A stretch of 55,177 nt of DNA from Enterococcus raffinosus (GTDB lineage Bacteria > Bacillota > Bacilli > Lactobacillales > Enterococcaceae): positions 1-55,177 of the forward strand of contig NZ_JAHLOS010000031.1 of assembly GCF_018917525.1 (NCBI RefSeq). The letters are read 5' to 3'. Both the position numbers and the translations under genes were made by a program. The notes under the pieces are model-generated. The model was not told where the DNA came from. It saw only the letters and a program-made list of their open reading frames with translations, and did not search any database. This document shows, in pieces, positions 8,092 to 17,008 of the stretch (positions within the stretch are counted from its first letter, which is position 1; each line of letters opens with the position of its first letter).

Positions 8092-9522
8092 ATGGCTAAG
8101 AAAAATTATGATGAATTAGCAGCAAAAATAATGCTGAATGTTGGTGGAAAAGAGAATGTAAACGCGTTGACTCATTGTGCGACCAGATTGCGATTTAAAG
8201 TAAAGGACAAAGAAAAAGTAAATATTGATCGACTAAATAAAATGAATGGGGTTATCAAGGTAATTGAAGCAGGCGGACAGGTTCAAGTTGTTATTGGTAA
8301 CCATGTGACGGATGTTTACGACGTGATTGCAGCGGCAAATAATATGAGCAAACAAGTAAATACAGCATCTGATGCATCAGAAGAAAAGCAAAACATTTTT
8401 AATTTATTTATTGATACGGTTGCTGGTATCTTTACACCAACACTAGGTGTGATGAGTGGCGCCGGTATGTTGAAGGGGCTTCTGATTCTTTGTACGACAA
8501 TGGGCTGGCTTTCTGCGGATATGGGGACGTATCGCTTACTGTATGCGGCGGCGGACGGTGTTTTTACTTTCCTACCATTCTTCTTAGCGTACACGGCTGC
8601 TGACAAATTCAAAGCAGATAAGTTTGTTGCGGTAGCTATTGCATCAGCTTTAATGTATCCGGATCTTTCTGCAGCATTTACCAATGGTGAGTCGATTACA
8701 TTTTTGAATATACCAGTGGTATTGGTTAACTATACCTCATCAGTAATTCCGATTATCATCTCTGTTTATGTCTTATCCAAGCTGGAATTTGGTTTGAAAA
8801 AGATCATTCCGGATATGATCAAACGGTTTATGATCCCACTACTAAGTTTAGTGATCATGGTTCCAGTAACCTATCTAGCAGTTGGTCCAGTTGCAGATAC
8901 AGTAGGTAAATTACTGGCATCCGGCTATACCGCAATGGTTGGCTTTAACCCAATTATCGCTGGCGGGATTTTAGGGTTACTATGGCCGTTAATCGTTATG
9001 TTTGGTTTGCACTGGGGCTTTGTTCCAATTGTATTTAACAATATCGCACAGTATGGACGAGATACATTATTTACCATTACTGGTCCTAACAACATGGCAC
9101 AGGCTGGAGCAACATTAGGCGTCTTTTTGAAAACGAAAAACAAAGATTTAAAGCAATTGGCTGGTTCATCCGCACTTTCCGCGGTACTTGCAGGGATTAC
9201 TGAGCCTGCTATCTATGGGGTCACGTTAAAATATAAAAAGCCATTTTATATCGGGATGGTATTCTCTGGAATTGCCGGAGCTATTGTTGCAGCAGTTGGG
9301 GCTGGCGCACCGACACTTTTAGGTACCAGCCTACTCACATTGCCTGGTTATATTGGAAAAGGATTTGTTGGATTCTTGATTGCCTGTGCCATTGCTTACT
9401 TTGGCTCAGCTATCACCACATATTTCTTTGGCTTTAATGACAGTATGATTGAAGTTGAAGAAGAACCAGAGGAATCAGAGGAAGCTGTTGAAATAGAGCC
9501 GACGAACATTGCAGCCGATTAG
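8092..9522 (+). CDS. PTS EIIBC component, glucose/sucrose/beta-glucoside superfamily
   Basis: About 476 residues. An N-terminal EIIB domain carries the phosphocysteine motif H-C-A-T-R-L-R-F (Cys29), followed by a multi-span EIIC domain with the conserved AGITEPAIYGVTL segment. No EIIA domain is fused, but a separate EIIA closes the operon. The ATG at 8092 is preferred over ATG at 8086 because it lies at normal distance from AAAAAGGAG. The C-terminus is acidic (EEEPEESEEAVEIE). It would import and phosphorylate the operon's sugar. The specificity cannot be read, but family members carry glucosides and disaccharides, which fits a glycosidase in the same operon. Confidence 0.88.
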   Translation: MAKKNYDELAAKIMLNVGGKENVNALTHCATRLRFKVKDKEKVNIDRLNKMNGVIKVIEAGGQVQVVIGNHVTDVYDVIAAANNMSKQVNTASDASEEKQNIFNLFIDTVAGIFTPTLGVMSGAGMLKGLLILCTTMGWLSADMGTYRLLYAAADGVFTFLPFFLAYTAADKFKADKFVAVAIASALMYPDLSAAFTNGESITFLNIPVVLVNYTSSVIPIIISVYVLSKLEFGLKKIIPDMIKRFMIPLLSLVIMVPVTYLAVGPVADTVGKLLASGYTAMVGFNPIIAGGILGLLWPLIVMFGLHWGFVPIVFNNIAQYGRDTLFTITGPNNMAQAGATLGVFLKTKNKDLKQLAGSSALSAVLAGITEPAIYGVTLKYKKPFYIGMVFSGIAGAIVAAVGAGAPTLLGTSLLTLPGYIGKGFVGFLIACAIAYFGSAITTYFFGFNDSMIEVEEEPEESEEAVEIEPTNIAAD

Positions 9523-9550
9523 TTGATAAGATACCCTAATCACTTTTGAA

Positions 9551-9595
9551 TACCGAAAGAACTCGTGCAGGGTAGTCTTGCATGGGGACTTTCGG
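9551..9595 (+). other. Intercistronic stem-loop between EIIBC and transketolase genes
   Basis: CCGAAAG (9553-9559) pairs with CTTTCGG (9589-9595), and the inner GTGCA/TGCAT can pair as well. There is no T-run. It probably affects mRNA processing or stability, or partial attenuation, between the transport and enzyme halves of the operon. Confidence 0.45.
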
Positions 9596-9649
9596 ATACC
9601 CAAAATTCTCGAAAAAAGGATTTTACACTCGTATAAGGAGCAGTTATTT

Positions 9650-10480
9650 ATGAAGAATTTAGCACTCAAAAAAAAGGCTTTAGAGATTAGAAAGAAGACA
9701 TTTCAACTGATCTATAACAGTAAAACCGGACACACGGGTTCAGATTTATCCTGTACAGATATCCTAGTTGCTTTGTATTATCAGGTGATGACGATTGATC
9801 CAAAAAATCCAACTATGAATGGACGAGATCAATATATCCAAAGTAAAGGTCATGCGGCGGAGGTTTTGTGGACAGTCTTGGCGGATAAAGGATTCATTTC
9901 CGAGGAAGAGCTACAATCCTTCTCTCAATATGGTTCCCGTCTGATCGGTCATCCGAATAATAAGGTCGCTGGTGTAGAAATGAACACTGGCTCCTTAGGT
10001 CATGGCTTGCCAGTGTCTGTTGGGATTGCGTTAGCTGCAAAGTTGGATCAAAAAGACTATCATACCTACACTTTGATGGGGGATGGCGAATTAGCCGAAG
10101 GTTCTGTTTGGGAAGGCGCAATGGCAGCAGCCCATTATAAGTTAGACAATTTAACGGCTATTATTGATCGCAATGGCTTGCAGATTACAGGTGCATCAGA
10201 AGATGTGATGGCTGTTGAAAACTTGGTTTGGAAATGGCAAGCTTTTGGCTGGGATGTTCACAAGGTTAATGGAAACGATCTAGATGCTTTAGTTGATCTG
10301 CTTAGTCTGCAAAACGAAACGAAAAAACCGCGAATGATCATTGCTAAAACAACCAAAGGGAAAGGGGTGTCATTTGCTGAAAATAAGGCCCATTGGCACC
10401 ACAAAGTTCCAACACCAGAAGAATTGGAGCAAGCCTTAGCGGAACTTGATCAGCAATTGGAGGAATTAGCTCATGCGTAA
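9650..10480 (+). CDS. Transketolase-like protein, N-terminal (thiamine-diphosphate) subunit
   Basis: 276 residues from ATG 9650, chosen for AAGGAG nine bases upstream. It covers the thiamine-diphosphate-binding half of transketolase: the metal and diphosphate motif GDGELAEGS...N is complete, and GHTGSDLSCTDILVALYY and MNTGSLGHGLPVSVGIA are typical. It forms an alpha2beta2 enzyme with the next gene, which it overlaps by 8 bases. Split transketolases transfer two-carbon units. Those next to a sugar kinase include the apulose-4-phosphate transketolases (EC 2.2.1.13), which would give dihydroxyacetone phosphate and xylulose 5-phosphate. That specificity is inferred from context. Confidence 0.9.
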   Translation: MKNLALKKKALEIRKKTFQLIYNSKTGHTGSDLSCTDILVALYYQVMTIDPKNPTMNGRDQYIQSKGHAAEVLWTVLADKGFISEEELQSFSQYGSRLIGHPNNKVAGVEMNTGSLGHGLPVSVGIALAAKLDQKDYHTYTLMGDGELAEGSVWEGAMAAAHYKLDNLTAIIDRNGLQITGASEDVMAVENLVWKWQAFGWDVHKVNGNDLDALVDLLSLQNETKKPRMIIAKTTKGKGVSFAENKAHWHHKVPTPEELEQALAELDQQLEELAHA

Positions 10481-11414
10481 AAAAAATACAGTGGCCAATC
10501 GACAAGCAATGTGCGAGGTATTGATTGAAGAGGCACAGAAAAATAAAGACGTTCTAGTAGTAACCAGTGATTCTCGCGGGTCGGCATCACTGGCTGATTT
10601 TGCGAAGCAACTACCGGATCAGCTGATTGAAGTAGGGATCGCTGAACAAAATCTTGTCAGTATTTCTGCTGGACTCGCGCATATGGGAAAACGGCCTTTT
10701 GCTGCCTCGCCCGCTTGTTTCTTAAGTATGCGGAGTATCGAGCAGATCAAAGTTGATATGGCGTACTCAAATAAGAATGTCAAATTAGTCGGAATCAGTG
10801 GTGGTGTTAGCTATGGCGCTTTAGGAATGAGTCATCACTCACTACAGGATTTTGCTGTAACAAGAGCCATTCCTAATTTACAGGTCTTAGTTCCTGCTGA
10901 TCGGTATGAGACAAGGCAGTTGTTTAAGGCGTTAACACATTCCGATACCCCAGCGTATATTCGTTTAGGCCGTAATCCAGTGGAGGATTGCTATGATTCT
11001 GAAGATTATCCGTTTGAAATTGGTAAAGCAGTGACGATGATAGAAGGAACCGATATCTTGTTCATTGCAGCTGGAGAAACCGTTCGTCAAGCGATGGATG
11101 CTGCTGAACTGCTGGAACAAAAGAAAATCTCAGCGAAAGTATTAAACCTGCATACAATTAAGCCCTTCGATACCGAAGGAGTGGTCAAAGCAGCGCGACA
11201 AATCAAACGAGTGATTTCTGTTGAGGAACATAGTCTAAATGGCGGACTTGGCGCGGTTGTTGCTGAAGCTTTATCAGAGGAAACGGAGATTACTCACAAA
11301 ATTGTGGCTTTTCCAGATGAATCTTTAGTAACTGGAACAAGTGAAGAGTTATTTAAGCACTATGGGTTGGATGGCGAATCATTAGCGAAATTGGGCGAAA
11401 CGATGGTGAAATAG
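10473..11414 (+). CDS. Transketolase-like protein, C-terminal subunit
   Basis: 313 residues holding the pyrimidine-binding and C-terminal domains of transketolase (VVTSDSRGSASLADFAKQLP, VGIAEQNLVSISAGLA, then TLHTIKPFD-like and SVEEHSLNGGLGAVVAE). The E in IAEQN is the conserved Glu that activates thiamine diphosphate. The start overlaps the previous stop, behind GGAGGAATTAG, indicating coupled translation and equal subunit amounts. It is the partner of the preceding N-terminal subunit. Confidence 0.9.
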   Translation: MRKKNTVANRQAMCEVLIEEAQKNKDVLVVTSDSRGSASLADFAKQLPDQLIEVGIAEQNLVSISAGLAHMGKRPFAASPACFLSMRSIEQIKVDMAYSNKNVKLVGISGGVSYGALGMSHHSLQDFAVTRAIPNLQVLVPADRYETRQLFKALTHSDTPAYIRLGRNPVEDCYDSEDYPFEIGKAVTMIEGTDILFIAAGETVRQAMDAAELLEQKKISAKVLNLHTIKPFDTEGVVKAARQIKRVISVEEHSLNGGLGAVVAEALSEETEITHKIVAFPDESLVTGTSEELFKHYGLDGESLAKLGETMVK

Positions 11415-12842
11415 ATGAAGGCATTCGGAGATTATCGCATTGTAATAGATCAAAGCACTTCAGCGACTAAACTGCTGCTCCTTCATGGTGGAAAAATTAT
11501 AAAGAAATATCGTAAAAAGCATCAGCAAATTTTTCCTCGGCAGGGCTGGGTAGAGCATGATCCAGAAGAGATTTCTGCTAACGTCAAGAGCTTGCTCAAT
11601 CAGCTTTTGACAGATAATCAGCTCGAAGCTCAGGCAATTAAAAGCATCTCCATCACGAATCAACGAGAAACAATTATAGTCTGGGATAAATCAACTGGCA
11701 AACCTTTATATAACGCAGTTGTTTGGCAATGCAATCGAAGTACGCAAATTTGTAACGAATTAATTGCTCTAGGGAACGAGTCACTGATCAGCGAAAAAAC
11801 AGGTTTGAGGATCGATTCTTATTTCTCAGGAACGAAGATTAAATGGCTGGTGGATCAAATTCCTGAAATTCAATTCGCTTTAGCCCAAGAACGTTTAGCT
11901 GTGGGCACAATGGATAGTTGGCTTATTTGGCAATTAACTGACGGAGAATATTTCGTAACTGAACCGAGTAATGCATCTAGGACACTCCTATATGATATTT
12001 ATGAAAACTGCTGGGATGAAGATTTGGCGGCACTTTTTGGCATCAAGCTTTCAGCTTTGCCAGAGGTTTTGCCCTCTTCAGCAACTTTTGGTAGTTATCG
12101 TGGTATTCCAATTATCGGAGTAATGGCAGATTCTCAAGCAGCACTATACGGACAGGGCTGCTTGGAAACTGGCGAAATCAAAATAACAATGGGAACTGGT
12201 TCATCAGTCATGATGCAAAGCGGAGAAAAAGCGAATTATCACAGTTCGAGTATTCTAACGACTATTGCATGGAAAACGACAGATCAAACGTTTTACGCAC
12301 TTGAAGGGGTTATCCGTTCTTGTGGGGATTCCTTGAATTGGCTTGAAGAAAATCTGGCGATGTTTGATGATATCGCTAGTGCCAGCAATCATGTCCTTTC
12401 CCAAAATAGTGATGAGGAAGTTTTCTTTATTCCCGCTTTACAAGGGATGGGCGCTCCTTTTTGGGATCAGCAGATGACAGCTGCTTTTGTAGGTATGCGG
12501 CGCAGCACTAAGAAGGAAGATTTATTGAGAGCCGTACTGGAAAGTATTATTTTTCAAATAAAAACGGTCATTGATTCGATGGAAAATCTTTCAGAAACGA
12601 CAATCAGAACAGTGAAGGTAGACGGCGGAATGATAAATAATCATAAGCTGATGGAACAATTGGCAGCACTCTTGAATAAAAATTTGGAATTAAATGCTGT
12701 CGAGGAGCTCTCAGCAATTGGTTGTCTGAAGCTAACTGGTGCAGAGCTGGCTCCTGAACTTTTTTCGGGTGATACGATTCAAGCGGGGAAATCCCCTGCT
12801 TTGGCAGAGAAATACCAGAAATGGTTGTCTTTGATCCACTGA
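11415..12842 (+). CDS. FGGY-family sugar kinase, glycerol-kinase-like
   Basis: 475 residues. The N-terminal ATPase motif YRIVIDQSTSATKLLL and the segment QIFPRQGWVEHDPEEI are close to glycerol kinase. ITNQRETIIVWD, the glycine-rich ITMGTGSSVM and VDGGMINNHKLMEQLAALL complete the FGGY fold. The start abuts the previous stop (TAGATG). In an operon with a sugar isomerase and split transketolase, the likely substrate is the ketose made by the isomerase, not glycerol. Apulose is one candidate, giving a 4-phosphate for the transketolase. Confidence 0.85.
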   Translation: MKAFGDYRIVIDQSTSATKLLLLHGGKIIKKYRKKHQQIFPRQGWVEHDPEEISANVKSLLNQLLTDNQLEAQAIKSISITNQRETIIVWDKSTGKPLYNAVVWQCNRSTQICNELIALGNESLISEKTGLRIDSYFSGTKIKWLVDQIPEIQFALAQERLAVGTMDSWLIWQLTDGEYFVTEPSNASRTLLYDIYENCWDEDLAALFGIKLSALPEVLPSSATFGSYRGIPIIGVMADSQAALYGQGCLETGEIKITMGTGSSVMMQSGEKANYHSSSILTTIAWKTTDQTFYALEGVIRSCGDSLNWLEENLAMFDDIASASNHVLSQNSDEEVFFIPALQGMGAPFWDQQMTAAFVGMRRSTKKEDLLRAVLESIIFQIKTVIDSMENLSETTIRTVKVDGGMINNHKLMEQLAALLNKNLELNAVEELSAIGCLKLTGAELAPELFSGDTIQAGKSPALAEKYQKWLSLIH

Positions 12843-12860
12843 TATTTGGAGAATGGGCTC

Positions 12861-12869
12861 TGGTATAAT
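12861..12869 (+). promoter_or_regulatory. Possible internal extended -10 promoter before the GH140-like gene
   Basis: TGGTATAAT is a perfect extended -10 element 31 bases before the GTG start of the next gene. The -35 position is poor (TGATAT), so activity is uncertain. Confidence 0.35.
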
Positions 12870-12899
12870 AATTATAATACGAAAAACGAGGTGACCTCA

Positions 12900-14174
12900 G
12901 TGAGATTAACAACAAACAAACGGACTATTTTAAAGGATGGAGAACCTTTTTTTTACCTAGCAGATACCTGTTGGAGTGCCTTTACAAGTATCAAGGAGGA
13001 TGAATGGCTCTATTATCTAAAAAAAAGAAAGGATCAAGGTTTTAATACACTACAAATCAATATTTTACCGCAGTGGGATCGCAGTATTGGAAATTTTGAT
13101 CAGCTTCCTTTTAAGATTGAAGAGGGTGTTTTCGATTTTAACGAGCTAGATGAATCGTATTTTGCGAGAGCAAGAGAAATGTGCAAGGTTGCAACTGAAC
13201 AGGGTTTTGTATTGTCGTTAATTGTTTTGTGGTCGAATTATGTGACTGGTACGTGGGCGAGTGCGATTGATCAAGAAAAGAATGTCTATCCAACAGAGCT
13301 GCTTGAAAAATACTTTGTAACAGTCATTAAATACTTCGATGTCTTTTCACCAATTTATGTCATTGGCGGAGATACAGACTTTCCAACTGATAAAACAATT
13401 GATACTTACCAACAAGCTTTTGATTATTTCGAAGCAGCTTCACCGGAAACGCTTAAAACGATCCATGTGAAAGGTCGGTTTTCAGAAATTCCGGAAGTGA
13501 TCCAAAATCGTTTAGATATCTATTTCTATCAATCGGGACACAATAGCTCTTATCCGGAAATGGCGTATACGTTAGCGCAGGATTTCTACAAGAAAGAACC
13601 TCAACTACCGGTCATCAATTCTGAACCTTGCTATGAGCAAATGGGCTATGCCAGAAAGGTTTATGGCCGATTTAGACAAGCAGATGTTCGAAGGGCTGCA
13701 TGGCAATCCGTTCTATCAGGCGGCTATGCCGGAGTTACTTATGGCGCTCACGGTATATGGAGCTGGCATGGCAATTCAGCGTCCTATTCGATTGATCTTG
13801 GTGAAGCATTCGACACGCCAATGCAGTGGCAGGATGCTATCAATTTTCCTGGTGCATTGGATTACGGTTTTTTAAAACAGTTGTTGGAGGACAATGGAAT
13901 CACAGATTTGGAGCCAAGTAACCAGCTATTAGAAAAAGGCAATGAACAGATCCGAGTTGCCTATGCAAAGGATGGAAACACATTGCTCGTTTATCTTCCA
14001 AGCAATACAAGTATTCGTTTAGCAGCTGATATGAGCGATTACAAAATTTCATTGATTGATTTAGCGACTAAAAATGTTCATAAAGCAACCTATGTAATAC
14101 AGGATAATCAAACCATATTCCCTACGCATAATTGTCTAGAGGATGTTTTGATTATTGCTAGTAAAAAGAAATAG
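12900..14174 (+). CDS. DUF4038/GH140-like cytoplasmic glycoside hydrolase (apiosidase-like)
   Basis: About 424 residues from GTG 12900, chosen because GAGGTG sits seven bases upstream; an upstream TTG in frame lacks a site. The N-terminus (RTILKDGEPFFYLADTCWSAF) and following TIM barrel match the DUF4038 family, which includes GH140 apiosidases. Candidate catalytic carboxylates are D in YVIGGDTDFP and E in VINSEPCYE. A short beta domain follows (LLVYLPSNTSIRLAADM). There is no signal peptide, so it acts in the cytoplasm, presumably on a glycoside brought in by the operon's PTS. The exact sugar released is inferred. Confidence 0.8.
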   Translation: MRLTTNKRTILKDGEPFFYLADTCWSAFTSIKEDEWLYYLKKRKDQGFNTLQINILPQWDRSIGNFDQLPFKIEEGVFDFNELDESYFARAREMCKVATEQGFVLSLIVLWSNYVTGTWASAIDQEKNVYPTELLEKYFVTVIKYFDVFSPIYVIGGDTDFPTDKTIDTYQQAFDYFEAASPETLKTIHVKGRFSEIPEVIQNRLDIYFYQSGHNSSYPEMAYTLAQDFYKKEPQLPVINSEPCYEQMGYARKVYGRFRQADVRRAAWQSVLSGGYAGVTYGAHGIWSWHGNSASYSIDLGEAFDTPMQWQDAINFPGALDYGFLKQLLEDNGITDLEPSNQLLEKGNEQIRVAYAKDGNTLLVYLPSNTSIRLAADMSDYKISLIDLATKNVHKATYVIQDNQTIFPTHNCLEDVLIIASKKK

Positions 14175-14212
14175 CTTGAGTAAGGAAATCAAGGCTGAGG
14201 GGATATGAAACA

Positions 14213-14698
14213 ATGCTTAATTTTTTTAAGAAGAAACCTAGCAGCATAGAGCTATTTTCTCCAGTTGACGGGGAAGTGGTTCCGATCGAGGCGGTCCCGG
14301 ACGAGGTGTTTTCAAGTAAGATGATGGGTGACGGTTTTGCTGTAAAACCAATGGAAACCGCCATTTTCTCGCCTATTTCAGGTGAAGTAATTAGTGTTTT
14401 CCCGACTAAACATGCGTTGGCACTAAAAACCGCTCAAGGTTTAGAGGTCCTTCTTCACATGGGAATTGACACAGTGGAGCTTGAAGGAACTCCGTTTGAG
14501 ATATTTGTAATGCCAGGGGAAAAAATCAATGAAAAAAAGAGACTAGCAACAGTCGATTTGTCCTATTTAGAAGAATATGAAAAATCCACAGAGATTATCG
14601 TTGTATTCACTAATCTTGACGAGTTAAATGGTCAGGTGAAAGACATGCAATATGGGCATTATAGAGAGTCTGCCAGTGTAGGAAGAGTGACTATTTAG
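14213..14698 (+). CDS. PTS EIIA component, glucose (Crr) type
   Basis: 161 residues of the EIIA-Glc fold: ELFSPVDGEVVPIEAVPDEVF, GDGFAVKP, then the active-site region with HALALKT (His67) and EVLLHMGIDTVEL (His82, the phospho-acceptor). It supplies the EIIA function missing from the EIIBC at 8092. It is the last gene of the operon, with a strong terminator about 70 bases beyond its stop. Confidence 0.92.
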   Translation: MLNFFKKKPSSIELFSPVDGEVVPIEAVPDEVFSSKMMGDGFAVKPMETAIFSPISGEVISVFPTKHALALKTAQGLEVLLHMGIDTVELEGTPFEIFVMPGEKINEKKRLATVDLSYLEEYEKSTEIIVVFTNLDELNGQVKDMQYGHYRESASVGRVTI

Positions 14699-14769
14699 CG
14701 TAAGTTTTTTACTATTCAAGCCGATCATTAGAAGAAGCCAGCAAATTACTAACTTAATTTATTTTCTGG

Positions 14770-14802
14770 AGCCCAATCATTTATGGTGATTGGGCTATTT
14801 TT
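14770..14802 (+). terminator. Rho-independent terminator of the sugar operon
   Basis: AGCCCAATCA (14770-14779) pairs perfectly with TGATTGGGCT (14787-14796), followed by ATTTTT. Confidence 0.9.
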
Positions 14803-14882
14803 CGCGATTGCCTTGCTTTATTGAAAATTTATAACCCATACCGAGTCTAAAAACTCAAGCCTAATTCATTGCATGAAAATCG

Positions 14883-14922
14883 CCTCTATGGTTTAATGTT
14901 TTAAACCATTAAACCATAGAGG
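14883..14922. promoter_or_regulatory. 16-bp perfect inverted repeat over the ArsR ribosome site
   Basis: Arms CCTCTATGGTTTAATG (14883-14898) and CATTAAACCATAGAGG (14907-14922) are exactly complementary with an 8-base spacer. The right arm contains the GAGG of the ribosome site for the ArsR start at 14933. It may be the ArsR operator, an RNA hairpin hiding the ribosome site, or both. Confidence 0.75.
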
Positions 14923-14932
14923 TGAGCTTATT

Positions 14933-15268
14933 TTGACTGATTATTCCATTCTAAAACAAGATTTTCATGACTTGAGTGATTTTTTAATTGCACTTGGAGA
15001 TAAAAAAAGACAAGCGATTATTATTCGCCTGCTTGAAGAAAAAACCTGCGATGGTCTACAAGTCACGTCGTTAATAGAAACAACGAACTTATCTAGACCA
15101 GCAATTTCCCATCATTTAAAGATATTGAAAGATGCAAAAATAATAGATTACAGACAAGAAGGGAAGAAAAATTTTTACTACCTTAGTCACGAACAATCCG
15201 AAATAAAAAAACTGCAATTTTTCTTAGACAAAGTCATTACAATAATCGATGAGAAGGATCGTTCATGA
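14933..15268 (+). CDS. ArsR family winged-helix regulator
   Basis: 111 residues. The HTH_5 core reads LGDKKRQAIIIRLLE and then TTNLSRPAISHHLKILKDAKIIDYRQEGKKNFYYL, typical of ArsR/SmtB proteins. No metal-binding CxC motif was seen, so it may sense something other than a heavy metal. The TTG start at 14933 follows AGAGGTGAG. The stop overlaps the DJ-1-like gene start (ATGA type), so this is a three-gene operon of regulator, DJ-1 protein and SDR. The perfect inverted repeat upstream is the likely operator. Confidence 0.87.
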   Translation: MTDYSILKQDFHDLSDFLIALGDKKRQAIIIRLLEEKTCDGLQVTSLIETTNLSRPAISHHLKILKDAKIIDYRQEGKKNFYYLSHEQSEIKKLQFFLDKVITIIDEKDRS

Positions 15269-15957
15269 AAAAAGTACTAGTAGTTGAAACGAACGTTCAG
15301 AAGTACGCCGGTACTGACGAACCAACAGGTCTTTGGTTGGGGGAAAGCGTTGAGTTTATTAATGAACTTTATAAGCAAAAGATTGATGTTGATTTTGTCA
15401 GCCCCCAAGGTGGGTTCGTTCCTTTAGACCCTAGAAGCATGAAGTATACAAATGCGGACATTATGAACGTTTATCTGGACAAAGAATTCATTCGCGAAGG
15501 TCTAGTAAACACGAAAAAGCCGAAAGATATCGATCCGGAGAAATACAATGCGATTTATTACACTGGAGGACATGGTGTAATGTGGGATTTTCCTGATAAT
15601 AAGGAACTGCAAGAAATTGCTTTAGCTATCTATGAAAATAATGGCTATCTTTTATCCGTTTGTCATGGGATCGCCGGATTACTTAACATCAAGGACAAAG
15701 AGGGCAATTTTTTGATTTCTGGAAAAAAGATTACAGGATTTACCAAAGCCGAAGAACGATTGGCGGGGAAAACACGTGTGGTGCCGTTCTTTAATCAAGA
15801 GGAAGCTGAAAAAAGAAAGGCCCTCTTTCAAAAAAAGCGATTCTATAAAGAATTTGCGATCAAAGACGGTCGTATCATCACGGGACAAAATCCGTTTTCG
15901 GTACGTGCGGTTGCAAAATTATATCTAGAGGAGTTAGAAGCATGCAAACAATCTTAG
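15265..15957 (+). CDS. DJ-1/PfpI superfamily protein (class I glutamine-amidotransferase-like)
   Basis: 230 residues. The nucleophile elbow is LLSVCHGIAGLLN with Cys and adjacent His. YYTGGHGVMWDFPDN carries the oxyanion and His region, and E in LWLGESVEF is the likely acidic partner. This is the Hsp31/YajL/glyoxalase-III-like branch. Such proteins detoxify alpha-oxoaldehydes or act as chaperones. Its co-transcription with an ArsR regulator and an SDR suggests a reactive-carbonyl or electrophile response, which is inference. Confidence 0.85.
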   Translation: MKKVLVVETNVQKYAGTDEPTGLWLGESVEFINELYKQKIDVDFVSPQGGFVPLDPRSMKYTNADIMNVYLDKEFIREGLVNTKKPKDIDPEKYNAIYYTGGHGVMWDFPDNKELQEIALAIYENNGYLLSVCHGIAGLLNIKDKEGNFLISGKKITGFTKAEERLAGKTRVVPFFNQEEAEKRKALFQKKRFYKEFAIKDGRIITGQNPFSVRAVAKLYLEELEACKQS

Positions 15958-16865
15958 GCAGTAATGGCCAAATAGGCTATGAATTAGCGAAAGAATTATC
16001 CACCAATTATACAAAAGAGCTTCGACTAGTCAGCCGGAAGCCTAAAAAAATCAATGCAACAGATCAATTGGTTTCGGCAGATTTAATGGATTATGCTCAG
16101 ACCAAACAGGCGATTGAAGGCAGCGAGATTGTTTATTTTACTGTTGGTTTACCCATGGACTCTGAGCTGTGGGAAACGAATTTTATGCAAATTACGAAAA
16201 ATGTCGTAAGGGCCTGTGAGGAATCTCAAAGCAAACTTGTCTTTTTTGACAATACCTACATGTATCCTAAAGACAGTACGCCGCAGAAGGAAGGCCTGGC
16301 ATTTTCCCCTAAAGGCAGAAAAGCAGTGGTTCGTTCTGATATGGCGAATTTCGTGTTGAAGGAAATGGAGGAGAAGCGATTAGAAGCAGTCATTTGCCGA
16401 GCTCCAGAATTTTACGGACCTGAGAAAACTCAAAGCATCACGAATACGCTCTTTCTAAATGCGATTAAAGCAAATAAAACTGCAAAGATCCCCGTCAATA
16501 AAACGGCATTACGGACGTTGATTTGGACACCAGATGCTAGTCGCGCGATGGCGTTGATCGGAAACACGCCCAGCGCCTACGGTCAGAGCTGGCACTTACC
16601 TTGTGACGAACCCCATACGTATATGGATATGATTGCTATTGCTGAGAAAATTCTAGATAGACCGGTCAATTATAAAACGATTCTTCTATGGCAATTCAAA
16701 CTAGCCAAGCCTTTTAGTAAAGAAGTACGCGAATTAGATGAATTATTGCCTAGATATGCTGTCGATAATCTTTTTATCTCTGATAAATTCAAAACGGCGT
16801 TCCCAAATTTCACCATCACCACACTTGAAGAAGGACTCACGCTAATATTCAGTGAAATGAACTAG
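15942..16865 (+). CDS. NAD-dependent epimerase/dehydratase-like SDR
   Basis: 307 residues beginning with the Rossmann fingerprint LGSNGQIGYELAKEL. It lacks an obvious YxxxK pair, but keeps VFFDNTYMYPKDSTP and ICRAPEFYGPEKT, where extended SDRs place the active-site region and the substrate loop. The start overlaps the DJ-1 gene by 16 bases, so the two are coupled. Substrate unknown. A role with the DJ-1 protein in stress or carbonyl metabolism is inferred only from the operon. Confidence 0.78.
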   Translation: MQTILGSNGQIGYELAKELSTNYTKELRLVSRKPKKINATDQLVSADLMDYAQTKQAIEGSEIVYFTVGLPMDSELWETNFMQITKNVVRACEESQSKLVFFDNTYMYPKDSTPQKEGLAFSPKGRKAVVRSDMANFVLKEMEEKRLEAVICRAPEFYGPEKTQSITNTLFLNAIKANKTAKIPVNKTALRTLIWTPDASRAMALIGNTPSAYGQSWHLPCDEPHTYMDMIAIAEKILDRPVNYKTILLWQFKLAKPFSKEVRELDELLPRYAVDNLFISDKFKTAFPNFTITTLEEGLTLIFSEMN

Positions 16866-16927
16866 ATTTAGTAAGATATTCCTGGATTATCATTGAAGAA
16901 TTCTAGAGTCTGAAAATTAAAAAAATG

Positions 16928-16975
16928 AAGGAACAGGTTTCTATCAAGCTGATAGTTCCTGTTCCTTTGGTTTTT
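16928..16975. terminator. Bidirectional terminator between the SDR and PocR genes
   Basis: AAGGAACAGG (16928-16937) pairs with CCTGTTCCTT (16958-16967), with a second inner stem CTATCA/TGATAG. T-rich sequence follows on the plus strand and the mirrored A-run serves the minus strand. It separates two convergent operons. Confidence 0.8.
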
Positions 16976-17008
16976 GCTGGAATTTAGATTTAAACATTTA
17001 AATTTGTT

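Noticed and set aside
12846-12899. Upstream TTG start for the GH140-like gene
   Set aside because: No ribosome site precedes it and the added residues do not match the family; GTG 12900 has GAGGTG at the right distance.
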